DNA from: Mycobacterium sp. SMC-8
Lineage (GTDB): Bacteria > Actinomycetota > Actinomycetes > Mycobacteriales > Mycobacteriaceae
Length of the DNA stretch: 64,000 bases
Direction: 5' to 3'
Assembly (NCBI RefSeq): GCF_025263565.1
Contig: NZ_CP079865.1
Coordinates: 682,001-746,000 of the forward strand
Part shown: piece by piece, positions 42,199 through 51,040 of the stretch
Numbering within the stretch: the first letter of the stretch is position 1
Layout of the letters: the number at the start of each line of letters is the position of its first letter
The notes under the pieces: model-generated
The model's database searches: none
Seen by the model: only the letters and a program-made list of their open reading frames with translations
What the model was told of the DNA's origin: nothing
Position numbers and translations under genes: made by a program

Positions 42199-44372
42199 GA
42201 TTTTCCCACCAATCCCAGAACCGAAGAAGAAGATGACGAAGGCAGCCCGTGCACGGCCCCGGCTCGGCTGGTGCCTATCGTCAGGACCCGTTCCGAACAC
42301 TGGTCGAACCAGCGGACGGTCAGCGCCGAACCATTCCGGACGATGCTGGGAACCAGGGGGTCCTCGCAATCGCCGGTTCGTAGCAGTGACACCACTGCCA
42401 CAGGAGCGGCGGCTCGACACCGGATGCCGACCAGCCATGCCGGTGTCCTGTTCTCAAGCCGACCCGACCACCACCCGAGTCGGGACGAGCTGTCTGCCCG
42501 AATCTGTTCGCAGTCGAGTGTCACAGTCGCTGCGTAGTGGAGGCTCAAGACAGCTGCCCCCTCTCTGGTGACGAGGTGCCCACACGTCGTGGGTGCCACC
42601 TCGCAATCGGGATGCAGCGGCCAGGCCACCGCGATGTCATGCTCGGAGCGGCCGTCGAGGAGATCCACCACGGCCACCGTCAGCTCGCCTGGCGGCGCGA
42701 TGATCCACCGCCGGTGCCGCACCGGGTCGGCGATCCGGAGGTAGCCGTTGTGCTCGGCATCGACAATGCCGCGCGCGAGATCCACTGCGTGCACGGTGGT
42801 CTGGGCATGACTGCGCCAGAAGAAAGGTCCACCTTGCTGTGACTGGTCGATGCCGTCCACACACACAGTCGGGTGAACACGGGTGCCCCGGTGGACCGAC
42901 CGCACCACGGGGTCCCCGTAGAAGCTACCGGTCCCCGGGTCGACGATCAGCTCTCGGCCCTCGACACTCAGCGTCACCGAGAGCGCATCGGCGTGCCCGT
43001 GTGCCGCGGTGGACAGATAGCCGAGCGGACCGACGTCGACCGTCAGGCGGCGCCTCGCGCTTCGCAGCACCACCATCCCTCCGTCGGCAGCGTAGCTGCT
43101 CGGCAGCGCCCCGGCCACGCCGACCCTCGCACCGGTCCCGCTGATGTCGGTGCCGAGCGCATCAGCGAAACACGCAGCGGTCACGGTGTTCTCACCATGC
43201 CTCGCTATAAGCTGGTCACCGGTGGTCGCCGCCACGATTCCCAGGTGCTGCCGCACGGTGCGCTTGGGCTCGGCGCCCAGCCGGAGTGCGAAACTGTCGT
43301 CGTCATCCCCGTACCGCGGGTCGGGGTCCTCCGAACCGACCAACGATACAAGGTAGTTCGCACCACGGCTGAGCGCCGCGGGCAGGGCCGCGGGCACGTC
43401 GTGACCGCCCAATCGCAGCAGCACCACCACCGTGGCCAGCATCTCGGCGGTGAAGATCTGGTACGTGACCGACTGCTCCGCACCGGCCCCGTCGGCCAGG
43501 ATCAGCCGTTCGGCTTCGGCTGCCATCGTGTCCAGCGCAGACCTGAAAAGAGCTGCAGGAAAGCTTAATTCGGGAAACAACAGATGGATGGCAGCCAGGC
43601 CGGACATCTCGCCGATGAGGTGGTTGTTGGCCGAGCTGAAACGGGACCGGGCATGCCAGCAGTACCGGGCACTGACGTCGAGCATTCGGACCGCGCGCCG
43701 GTACCGCCGCGTGGTCATCGCCGGCGAGTGTCGCAGTCCCTGCAGGGCGATCCCCACCGACGTCGCCCTGATACCTGACTCGAACGCACCACGCCAAGCG
43801 ATCCCGGTACCGACCGGGTTCTGATCCAGCCACGAATCCAGGTGGTCCAGGGCGGTCTCGGCGAAGTTCGGAACACCGGTAAGCAGCCAGGCCTGCGACA
43901 GAATGGGTAGATGCTGGAGCCGGTTGAGTTCCCAGATCCATTTCGCGTCGCTGGGTGCCACCCGGTGGTCAATCCGATGGCCGGGGGCGGTGGGCCAGCG
44001 GTAGCCGCTGTTCGGGTCGAAGTTCCAGTCGACGGCCGTCCCCACGTTCACGGTGTCGTAACCGAGATAGGTGCGCTCTCCTGCCAACAGGCGGCCGGCT
44101 TCGGCGAGCAGTCGTTGCATGGCGTCGGGGTGTGTCTGTGCCATGCGCCGGGCGCGCTCCCGGTCGAGCAGCACGGGCCGGGACGCGCTGCGCCGGAACT
44201 GCTCCCGCAGGTCGTCCCAGTCGACCGGCGTACCGGAGAGCATCTTTGCGTCGGGGTGCTCGCGCAGACCGTCGCGGCCCGTGAGCGCGTCGATCAGGCG
44301 GCGGGTACGCCACACCGCCTCGCGGGGGGACATTCTTGCCGCGCGGCCGGCGTACCAGACCAGGCTAGACAC
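42195..44372 (-). CDS. Heparinase II/III-family protein (uronate polysaccharide lyase type)
   Basis: The product is 725 aa from the GTG at 44372 (SSLVWYAGRAARMSPREAVW), overlapping the preceding gene by 8 bases. An alpha-toroid part (residues 100-350; SSANNHLIGEMSGLAAIHLL) precedes the heparinase II/III beta part (STAAHGHADALSVTLSVEGR and VDPGTGSFYGDP). The Asn-Asn-His and the GHADALS block are family hallmarks. There is no signal peptide, so it may act on intracellular or released material. It lies next to AlgD, suggesting that it edits or degrades the uronic-acid-containing EPS. Confidence 0.87.
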   Translation of the reverse strand: MSSLVWYAGRAARMSPREAVWRTRRLIDALTGRDGLREHPDAKMLSGTPVDWDDLREQFRRSASRPVLLDRERARRMAQTHPDAMQRLLAEAGRLLAGERTYLGYDTVNVGTAVDWNFDPNSGYRWPTAPGHRIDHRVAPSDAKWIWELNRLQHLPILSQAWLLTGVPNFAETALDHLDSWLDQNPVGTGIAWRGAFESGIRATSVGIALQGLRHSPAMTTRRYRRAVRMLDVSARYCWHARSRFSSANNHLIGEMSGLAAIHLLFPELSFPAALFRSALDTMAAEAERLILADGAGAEQSVTYQIFTAEMLATVVVLLRLGGHDVPAALPAALSRGANYLVSLVGSEDPDPRYGDDDDSFALRLGAEPKRTVRQHLGIVAATTGDQLIARHGENTVTAACFADALGTDISGTGARVGVAGALPSSYAADGGMVVLRSARRRLTVDVGPLGYLSTAAHGHADALSVTLSVEGRELIVDPGTGSFYGDPVVRSVHRGTRVHPTVCVDGIDQSQQGGPFFWRSHAQTTVHAVDLARGIVDAEHNGYLRIADPVRHRRWIIAPPGELTVAVVDLLDGRSEHDIAVAWPLHPDCEVAPTTCGHLVTREGAAVLSLHYAATVTLDCEQIRADSSSRLGWWSGRLENRTPAWLVGIRCRAAAPVAVVSLLRTGDCEDPLVPSIVRNGSALTVRWFDQCSERVLTIGTSRAGAVHGLPSSSSSSVLGLVGKS

Positions 44373-46080
44373 CGCCGGATCCTTCGAAATACCGTTCCGA
44401 GAACGCCGACGGCTCGACCCATTCGACGGAGGGCATGGCCTCCAGCTTGTCCAAGATGAGGGCGCGCTGGGAGTCGAAGTCCGGATCCACAGACTCCTTG
44501 AAAACCAGCGCGCTCTTCGGCGGATGGGTGAGCCGTGGCGAGACGTGGATGCGCAAGCCCGCGGCGGCGGCGGAGTCCAGGGCGGCCTCGAACCTTGCCG
44601 TGTCGTGCGGTCCGCGCACATTGAAGAAATTGAGATACTCGAACCCCTGGCGGTCGGCGTCGAGCATCGTCCTGAAATCGGACTGGATGTCGTCGAAGCC
44701 GACGACCAGATCGCCGGGGCCCAGCGCGTTCACGTACCCGTCGGTGACGAGATCGATGTCGTTGCGCGGATTCCAGTAGAGCAGCACCGATCCCACCAAT
44801 GTGCTGAGGAGAACGCACACCACCGCGGCCTTCAGCCACTGCAGTGGGTGCTTGGTCCCGGCGGCGCCCCAGGCGGAGAGGATGGCCAGCAGCGGCAGTG
44901 TCCACACCGAGAACTCATCGGAGACGCCCTCCCACCAGGTGAAGAACAGCACCTGCGGGACCATCGCGACCGCGATGAGAAGGACCAGGCTCCTCTCCTT
45001 CAGCCCGAACCACAGGCCGCGCACCGACAGCATTACGACAAGCAGCACTCCCAAGACCGCCGCGACCGCGGCCAGGACCGCGACCGGGGCCGGGACGTCG
45101 CGGACGAGATAGGCCAGCGGGTATGTGGCTCGTTGTGGATACCGGTCCTGGACCGCCTGTGCCACTTCTGGACTGCGAAACATCACGTTCGTCGACACCA
45201 GGGCTCGGGTCTCGCCGGCGGCGATGTTCACCAGGGTGCCGGCCCCCAGCTGCTTCTGGTCCTCGCGAGGTTCGAAGGACTCGACGTAGCCGACGCCGAA
45301 CTGGACGAAACCGTGCCGTTCCTCCTGCGGGACCGACTGGTAAGCAACGGCGTACATCGTTAGCGCCAGGACGCACACAGCCGTCGGTACCCCGACGCCG
45401 ATCATCGCCCGTCGCTTCGCGGTGGAGATGCGCATCAGCAGCACGGCCGGAACCATCCCGAGTACGAACACGACGTGGGCCTGATGGTGGGCCAGCATGG
45501 CGGCGAAGGCCAGGACCGCCCCGGCGGCATACCACCGTGCGCTGCGTGTGGTCAGAGTAGTGAGCCCGGAATAGACGCAGTAGACACCGATCGTCATCAG
45601 CGCGGCGGCCGGAACGTAGACGTCACCCGCGATCGAATAGGACCAGTAGCCCGCGCTGACGGCGCACAGGAGTGTTCCCCACAATGCGGTCCTGCCCAGT
45701 CCGGCGCGTACCATCAGCCGGTACAGGATCGCCAGGCCGACAGCGCCCCACGCCGCCGAGTAAAGCGCAAGCATCGACACCGGATTCACGGTCAGCCCCG
45801 CGCCGGCGAGCAGGTGATAGAGCCACCTCATCGGGTTCAGGTACAGGTGATGGCTGTTGATGAGACCGCCCGACTGGGTCAATTGGTATGCCCAGGCCAG
45901 GGAGTCGTCGGCGTAGTTGTGATTCTGGGTCGGCAGTAGCCCATAGACCAGAAGCGGTCCGCAGAAGACGGCAGCCTGAGCAGCCAGGCCCGGAACACGC
46001 CCGAGGGCCTGGTCGGCCGGGCGGACCTGGACCAGCTTGTCGTGCGACAGCACGTCGAGCAGGTTGCCGGTGTGGCTCAC
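44365..46080 (-). CDS. Polytopic membrane protein, GT39/DUF2723-like glycosyltransferase candidate
   Basis: The product is 571 aa with about 10-12 hydrophobic segments and a C-terminal soluble domain of roughly 130 residues. The N-terminal loop NHNYADDSLAWAYQLTQSGG, with an Asp pair after the first segment, recalls GT-C glycosyltransferases that use polyprenyl-phosphate sugars. It might add a side-branch sugar on the outer face; this is inferred from fold and context. The GTG start overlaps the preceding glycosyltransferase stop (GTGA). Confidence 0.68.
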   Translation of the reverse strand: MSHTGNLLDVLSHDKLVQVRPADQALGRVPGLAAQAAVFCGPLLVYGLLPTQNHNYADDSLAWAYQLTQSGGLINSHHLYLNPMRWLYHLLAGAGLTVNPVSMLALYSAAWGAVGLAILYRLMVRAGLGRTALWGTLLCAVSAGYWSYSIAGDVYVPAAALMTIGVYCVYSGLTTLTTRSARWYAAGAVLAFAAMLAHHQAHVVFVLGMVPAVLLMRISTAKRRAMIGVGVPTAVCVLALTMYAVAYQSVPQEERHGFVQFGVGYVESFEPREDQKQLGAGTLVNIAAGETRALVSTNVMFRSPEVAQAVQDRYPQRATYPLAYLVRDVPAPVAVLAAVAAVLGVLLVVMLSVRGLWFGLKERSLVLLIAVAMVPQVLFFTWWEGVSDEFSVWTLPLLAILSAWGAAGTKHPLQWLKAAVVCVLLSTLVGSVLLYWNPRNDIDLVTDGYVNALGPGDLVVGFDDIQSDFRTMLDADRQGFEYLNFFNVRGPHDTARFEAALDSAAAAGLRIHVSPRLTHPPKSALVFKESVDPDFDSQRALILDKLEAMPSVEWVEPSAFSERYFEGSGGV

Positions 46081-47312
46081 GCGACCTCACCGCCGGTCAC
46101 CAGAGCATCGGGCTTCTGCCGATCCACACCGAGCAACTCGCGGTAGAACCGGATGAGGTTGCGGCTGGACACTTCCCACGAGAGTTCCTGTTCGACACGC
46201 CGGCGCCCGAGCTCACCCATGCCACGGCGCCGCTGTGGATCCTGCAACAGAGCGTCGATGGCCCGCGCGAATGCGAGTTCGTCGTTGCCCGGAACATATA
46301 TCGCAGCTTCACCGGCGGACACCCGCGCCTCAGTGAGGTCGAAGGACACGATCGGCCGGCCCATCGCCATGTACTCGACGACCTTGTTCATCGTCGATAC
46401 GTCGTTGAGGGGATTCGACGGGTCCGGCGACAGACACACATCGGCGGTCGACAGGCAGCGTTGGACGAACTCGTCGGGAACCCGCCCTGGAAACTCCACG
46501 ATGTCAGAGATGCCGAGCTCTTCACCGAGCGCGACCATGTCGGGCAACACGTCGCCGGCTCCCATGAAGATGCAGTGGAAGTCGTCGCGTCCGACTTCGT
46601 CACGCAGCAGCCGCACCGCGCGTAATGCGTAGTCGACTCCGTCCTGCGGCCCCATCACGCCGAGATACGCAAGCAGAAAGCCCTTGCCACGCCTCAGATC
46701 GCCGTCCGGCTGCTGCGGCATGAAGCGACCGAGATCGGGTGCGCTCCGGACGACGGTTACGCGGTCGGGAGACATGCCGCCGCGCTCTATCGCGACCCTG
46801 CGGTAACTCTCGTTGGTCGAGATCACTGCATCAGCTGCGGCGAACGTCATCCGCTCGACGGCTCGCGTCAACCGGTAGAGAAGCTGTCCTCCGCCTGCGA
46901 ACCTGGACAGGAACAGCTCGGGCACCAGGTCGTGGTGGTCGAAAACGAACCGCGTTCCGCCAGGCCGCAACATCAGTGCCACCAGGAACAGCAGGTCCGG
47001 AGGATTACACGCGTGCACTACGTCGACCCTCCCCTCGCGACGGACCTTCACCGCCAGGCGCAGGGTGTGCCAGAGCGCGAACGTGTACTCACGCAGATAG
47101 CCTTTCGGCCCGCCCGTGGCAGGTCGTAACGGATAACGCAGGATCCGGACGTCCTCTATCACCACTTCCCGCTCGGTGTCCTGGCCGGCCCCGGTCGGGC
47201 AGATCACGGTGACCCGGAAGCCCGCGCGGGTCAGCGCCTGCGCCTCCTGCCACACACGACGGTCGAACGGTACAGAGAGGTTCTCAACCAGAATCAGGAT
47301 GTGTCGCTTCAT
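46077..47312 (-). CDS. GT4 glycosyltransferase
   Basis: The product is 411 aa from the ATG at 47312, which overlaps the preceding stop (ATGA). It has VENLSVPFDRRVWQEAQALT (typical of WbuB-like GT4 enzymes), VVHACNPPDLLF, FDHHDLVPELFLSRF, and the donor block NDVSTMNKVVEYMAMGRPIV. WbuB-like enzymes add a deoxy- or N-acetylated amino sugar, but the donor is not determined here. It is one of three consecutive GT4 genes. Confidence 0.88.
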   Translation of the reverse strand: MKRHILILVENLSVPFDRRVWQEAQALTRAGFRVTVICPTGAGQDTEREVVIEDVRILRYPLRPATGGPKGYLREYTFALWHTLRLAVKVRREGRVDVVHACNPPDLLFLVALMLRPGGTRFVFDHHDLVPELFLSRFAGGGQLLYRLTRAVERMTFAAADAVISTNESYRRVAIERGGMSPDRVTVVRSAPDLGRFMPQQPDGDLRRGKGFLLAYLGVMGPQDGVDYALRAVRLLRDEVGRDDFHCIFMGAGDVLPDMVALGEELGISDIVEFPGRVPDEFVQRCLSTADVCLSPDPSNPLNDVSTMNKVVEYMAMGRPIVSFDLTEARVSAGEAAIYVPGNDELAFARAIDALLQDPQRRRGMGELGRRRVEQELSWEVSSRNLIRFYRELLGVDRQKPDALVTGGEVA

Positions 47313-48460
47313 GCGTTGGCTCCGTCCACTAGGGCGTACTGGGAGGTGACGAGTTCCTCGATCGCGCTCTGGGCTGCGTCCACGCTGCGGTCGAGTCGGA
47401 ACTCGGCCTCGACACGCCGGCGGCCGGCGCGACCCATCCGACGCGCGTCGAGTGGGTTGGTGAGCAACGCGACGAGCCGGTCTGCAAGTCGCGCAGGATC
47501 TTTCGGCGGTACGAGAAACCCGGTGGTTCCGTCCTCTACCACTTCGGTGACGCCACCGACCGCGGTGCACACCGCGGGGCGAGCGCAGGCCATCGCCTCG
47601 AGGAGCGCCATCGGCAGGCACTCGGTGGTGGACGTCAACGTGAAGACGTCAACCGAACGGAGGAAGCGGTCGATGTCGGACCTCGCGCCCGCGAAGTGCA
47701 CGTGGGCGGTGATCCCCAGGGTCTCGCAGAGCATCTCCAGATCAGCACGGCATTGGCCCTCGCCGACGAGCAGGAACTCGGCATCGGGCACCTTGTCGAT
47801 CACCAGTCGGGCGGCCTGCAGGAATGTGGCGTGGTCCTTCTCGGGCCGGAGTGACCCGAGGATTCCCACCACCGGAGCGCTGTGCCCGATCCCGAACTCG
47901 GCGAGCGCTCTGCGGTCGGTGCTGGCCTCGAACAGCGTCGGGTCCACACCGTTGTGGATGATCCGGATCTTGTCGGCGGCGTATCCACGCTCGTCCACCA
48001 GGAACCGGCGTTGGACGTTGGCGACCCCGAAATACGCACTGGTCCAGTGACTGAGCCCGTGATCGACCAGCCGGTGGACCACGCCACGAGGTGTGATCTC
48101 AGTCGCGTTGTGCACCCACACGATGGTGTGCCCGACGCCTGCGACCCGCGCCGCGATACGGCCGAGCGTCTCGGCGTTATAGCCGGACATCACGACGACG
48201 TCGGTCTGCTCTTGCCGGAAGATGGCCACCAGTTCCCGGATCGCCTGCCAGATCTGCCATTTGGCGAGGTCCAGCGCAGTAGCCGGGATGCCGGCAGCAC
48301 ACAGGTCGCCGAACATGTCCCCCTCTCCGCCGATGCAGACGACCGACGGCCTGAACCGCACCGGATCCATCCTCGGCAGCAGCGTGGTCAGATGCCGCTC
48401 GGCGCCGCCGGCCTTCATCAGCGGGATGATGAAGGTAGCTCTGATCGGTTGCCCGGTCAT
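47309..48460 (-). CDS. GT4 glycosyltransferase
   Basis: The product is 383 aa from the ATG at 48460, overlapping the upstream stop as ATGA. Features are FIIPLMKAGGAERHLTTLLP, IRIIHNGVDPTLFEAS, GSLRPEKDHATFLQAARLVI and the donor motif TECLPMALLEAMACARPAVC. It transfers a sugar from a nucleotide donor with retention; specificity unknown. It sits in the middle of the coupled GT series. Confidence 0.88.
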   Translation of the reverse strand: MTGQPIRATFIIPLMKAGGAERHLTTLLPRMDPVRFRPSVVCIGGEGDMFGDLCAAGIPATALDLAKWQIWQAIRELVAIFRQEQTDVVVMSGYNAETLGRIAARVAGVGHTIVWVHNATEITPRGVVHRLVDHGLSHWTSAYFGVANVQRRFLVDERGYAADKIRIIHNGVDPTLFEASTDRRALAEFGIGHSAPVVGILGSLRPEKDHATFLQAARLVIDKVPDAEFLLVGEGQCRADLEMLCETLGITAHVHFAGARSDIDRFLRSVDVFTLTSTTECLPMALLEAMACARPAVCTAVGGVTEVVEDGTTGFLVPPKDPARLADRLVALLTNPLDARRMGRAGRRRVEAEFRLDRSVDAAQSAIEELVTSQYALVDGANA

Positions 48461-49536
48461 CCGCACACCTCCCGGTACAAAGCGTCGAGTCGACGCGCGA
48501 TCGTTTCGGTGTCGAACTGGTCGCGGATCCTCACGTGTGCGGCTGCTCCATAGTTGGCGCGGACGTCATGGTCCCCGACGACCTGCCGCAGGGCTTCTGC
48601 AAGGGCCTCCGCGTCATCGGGCGGGATCAGGATTCCGGCACCGCCGCCGATCATCTCCGGTAGGCCGCCGACGTCACCTGCCACGACACACAGGCCGCGG
48701 GCCATCGCCTCGAGGACGGCCATCGGCTGTCCTTCGTTGCGCGAGGGCAGCACCAGTACTTGTGCGTGGTCCAGCAGATCGCCCACCTGATCCTCGGAAA
48801 GCCAGCCGTGTACGGTGACCGTTTCCTCCAGGCACAATTGCCTGACACACTGCCGGGCTCTGGCGACTTCGCCGTCCCCGGCCAGCGTCAGGGTGGCCGT
48901 AGTCCCGCTTGCGGTGACGAATCCGGGCTCGCACACCAGTTTCGCCCACGCCTCCAGCAGGGTGAAGGCGCCTTTGTGGTCGCCGATCCGGCCCAGAAAG
49001 AGCACGGCAACCGGTCCGCCTGAGGGCTGATCCACAGCCGGGGAGAGTTCAACACCGTTGGGAATCGCTACTATCCGGGCATCCGGGACGATCAGCCGCA
49101 TCCGGTCGGCCCACATCTGCCCGAGGGCGACGAAAGCGCTCGCCCGGGATATGGTCGCGCGGGTCAGCATCTGGATCAACGGCGGCGAGTTGTCGTAGTC
49201 CTGCGGGAACCCTGAACCATGCATGTGGAAAACGACCGGAGTTCCGGTGATCCGATTGATCCAGAACAGAAGCGCCTTACGGGCGAAACTGCCTCTGGAG
49301 CTGGCGTGCAAGTGGATGACGCTGGGGCGGAACCGGATCAGTTCGACGACGAACTTCAGCATCCCGAGCACGAATATCGCGATCTTCACCGTCACGGTTC
49401 CGTCGCGGTGGGTGGTGATGTGCCTGATGTTCCAGTCGTCCCACAGGCGGGTGCGCTGCATGGCCCGGACGTAGGAAGCGATACCGCCTCGCGTCTGCGT
49501 GCTGGTGGACACCCACAGTGCCTTCTGCTCAGCCAT
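48457..49536 (-). CDS. GT4 glycosyltransferase
   Basis: The product is 359 aa from the ATG at 49536 (MAEQKALWVSTSTQTRGGIA), overlapping the polymerase gene by 8 bases. Features are SVIHLHASSRGSFARKALLF, IVAIPNGVELSPAV, and the donor block NEGQPMAVLEAMARGLCVVA followed by GDVGGLPEMIGGGAGILIPP. It is an EPS assembly glycosyltransferase of unknown donor. Confidence 0.88.
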   Translation of the reverse strand: MAEQKALWVSTSTQTRGGIASYVRAMQRTRLWDDWNIRHITTHRDGTVTVKIAIFVLGMLKFVVELIRFRPSVIHLHASSRGSFARKALLFWINRITGTPVVFHMHGSGFPQDYDNSPPLIQMLTRATISRASAFVALGQMWADRMRLIVPDARIVAIPNGVELSPAVDQPSGGPVAVLFLGRIGDHKGAFTLLEAWAKLVCEPGFVTASGTTATLTLAGDGEVARARQCVRQLCLEETVTVHGWLSEDQVGDLLDHAQVLVLPSRNEGQPMAVLEAMARGLCVVAGDVGGLPEMIGGGAGILIPPDDAEALAEALRQVVGDHDVRANYGAAAHVRIRDQFDTETIARRLDALYREVCG

Positions 49537-51040
49537 GATGCCGCAGCTCCCGCTCAGCGCTACCGGGTGTGCCGATGGTTGCGTTCGTGGTCCGTTCGGA
49601 CCAGCCGACGGCGATGCCGAGGACAAGGAAGGTTGTGGCTGTGGGGAAGTCGAAGTAGCGAAGGTCGACAGTCAGTCCGGTACAGATCAGGATGACCATC
49701 GCCATGATCGCGATTACGGCAAGCGGTCGCCCACACAGGTCGCGGTCCGAAAGCCTGCGATAGGCATTGCGGAGCCGGAAAGCGATGAGCGTCAGCACAG
49801 ACAGCCAGAGCGCGAGGCCGATCCCGCCGAGCTCGGCGAGCAATCCCATCTCGTTCGAGTGGGCTACCTCGCCGTAGCCCCCGACCCAGGGCACGTCCTG
49901 CGACCATTGTTGGTGGTGGTGGGTGTTGACCTCCGGAAACCGGCCGATCCCCCAGCCCACCAGGGGTTTCTGGCTTCTGGCCCACAACGCGGTCTCGATA
50001 TCGTTGAGCCGTGATTGGATCTCGCTCTGCGAGGCCACGCCTCCCGCCTCACGGTCGCTGCTGGTGAATGTCGACCAGTTCATCAACGCCGCGGTCGCCA
50101 CCACACCGAGGACAACGATGAATCCGCTGCGGAATCCCTTCGCCAAGAATGCCCCGACGAACAGCACGAGCAGTGCGCTGAGCCAGACAGCGCGGGTGTA
50201 GGTCAGATAGATCCCGACACCGCACAACGCGGCAATGAGTGCGCTCGCCCATCTCTGCCAACCGGGATCTCCTCGCCGACTGAGGAAGAACATCGCGATC
50301 GCGAAACCCAGCGTCAGCACCATCCCGTTGACAACCGGCTGGTTGAAGATTCCGACCGCCCGGCCCTCCCACGCCGGATCGGTCACTATGTAACGCGGCC
50401 AGACCCAGCCACCCAGCCCGGTAAAGGGCATGATGCTCACTGCGGCCGAGTAGGTCGCCAGTGTCAGAATTGTCCAGAGCAACCCGCGAACAGCAGCAGG
50501 ACGGTCAAAAGTGAAGCGGCCCACCACATACAGCGCGAACGGGATCATCGTGGCGACCACGATGAACCGAGCGACCGGCAGCGGGCCGCCGTTCATGGTG
50601 TCGGTCGCCGGATACTTGTGCGGGGATACCATCGAGTAGACGTTCCACAGCAGGAACAGGCCCATCACACACTCGACCGGTCCGAGACCGCGGACCCGAT
50701 CGGCGGTGCGCTCCAGCCACAATGCAGTGGCCAACGCCAGCAGCGCGAACACCACCAACCACAGTTCGACCGGAAGGTCGCCCAACGAGGCCAGCGGCGT
50801 CCTCAGGAACAACGTGACGGTCATCAATGTCACCGCGAACGTGGGGCTCCTCAGCGCGTATCCTCCGAGGCCGGCGGCCGCTGTCACGATGATCAGCGTC
50901 AAGCCCGGGTCGGATGGCATCACCACCACTGCCGCGCAGACAGCGGCTGCGCAGCCCGTCATCAGGCCCACGGCGAGCAGCCGCTCTGGGGGCCGGTGGG
51001 ATGCGGCCGCTGTCGGCGGTGCCTCGTGCAGACTGCTCAT
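49529..51040 (-). CDS. Wzy-like O-antigen polymerase/ligase (EPS polymerase)
   Basis: The product is 503 aa with about 11-12 membrane segments and one large outer loop that contains the Wzy/WaaL-type block (LWARSQKPLVGWGIGRFPEV, then NTHHHQQWSQ). It would polymerise flipped repeat units in the Wzx/Wzy pathway. It is translationally coupled to the Wzz-like gene (ATGA overlap) and followed by a GT gene, as usual for such operons. Confidence 0.83.
   Translation of the reverse strand: MSSLHEAPPTAAASHRPPERLLAVGLMTGCAAAVCAAVVVMPSDPGLTLIIVTAAAGLGGYALRSPTFAVTLMTVTLFLRTPLASLGDLPVELWLVVFALLALATALWLERTADRVRGLGPVECVMGLFLLWNVYSMVSPHKYPATDTMNGGPLPVARFIVVATMIPFALYVVGRFTFDRPAAVRGLLWTILTLATYSAAVSIMPFTGLGGWVWPRYIVTDPAWEGRAVGIFNQPVVNGMVLTLGFAIAMFFLSRRGDPGWQRWASALIAALCGVGIYLTYTRAVWLSALLVLFVGAFLAKGFRSGFIVVLGVVATAALMNWSTFTSSDREAGGVASQSEIQSRLNDIETALWARSQKPLVGWGIGRFPEVNTHHHQQWSQDVPWVGGYGEVAHSNEMGLLAELGGIGLALWLSVLTLIAFRLRNAYRRLSDRDLCGRPLAVIAIMAMVILICTGLTVDLRYFDFPTATTFLVLGIAVGWSERTTNATIGTPGSAERELRHHG

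Noticed and set aside
42199..42438. N-terminal extension of the AlgD-type gene
   Set aside because: The AlgD fold begins at FGLGYVG just after the ATG at 42198, which also gives the normal 4-base overlap with the upstream gene.
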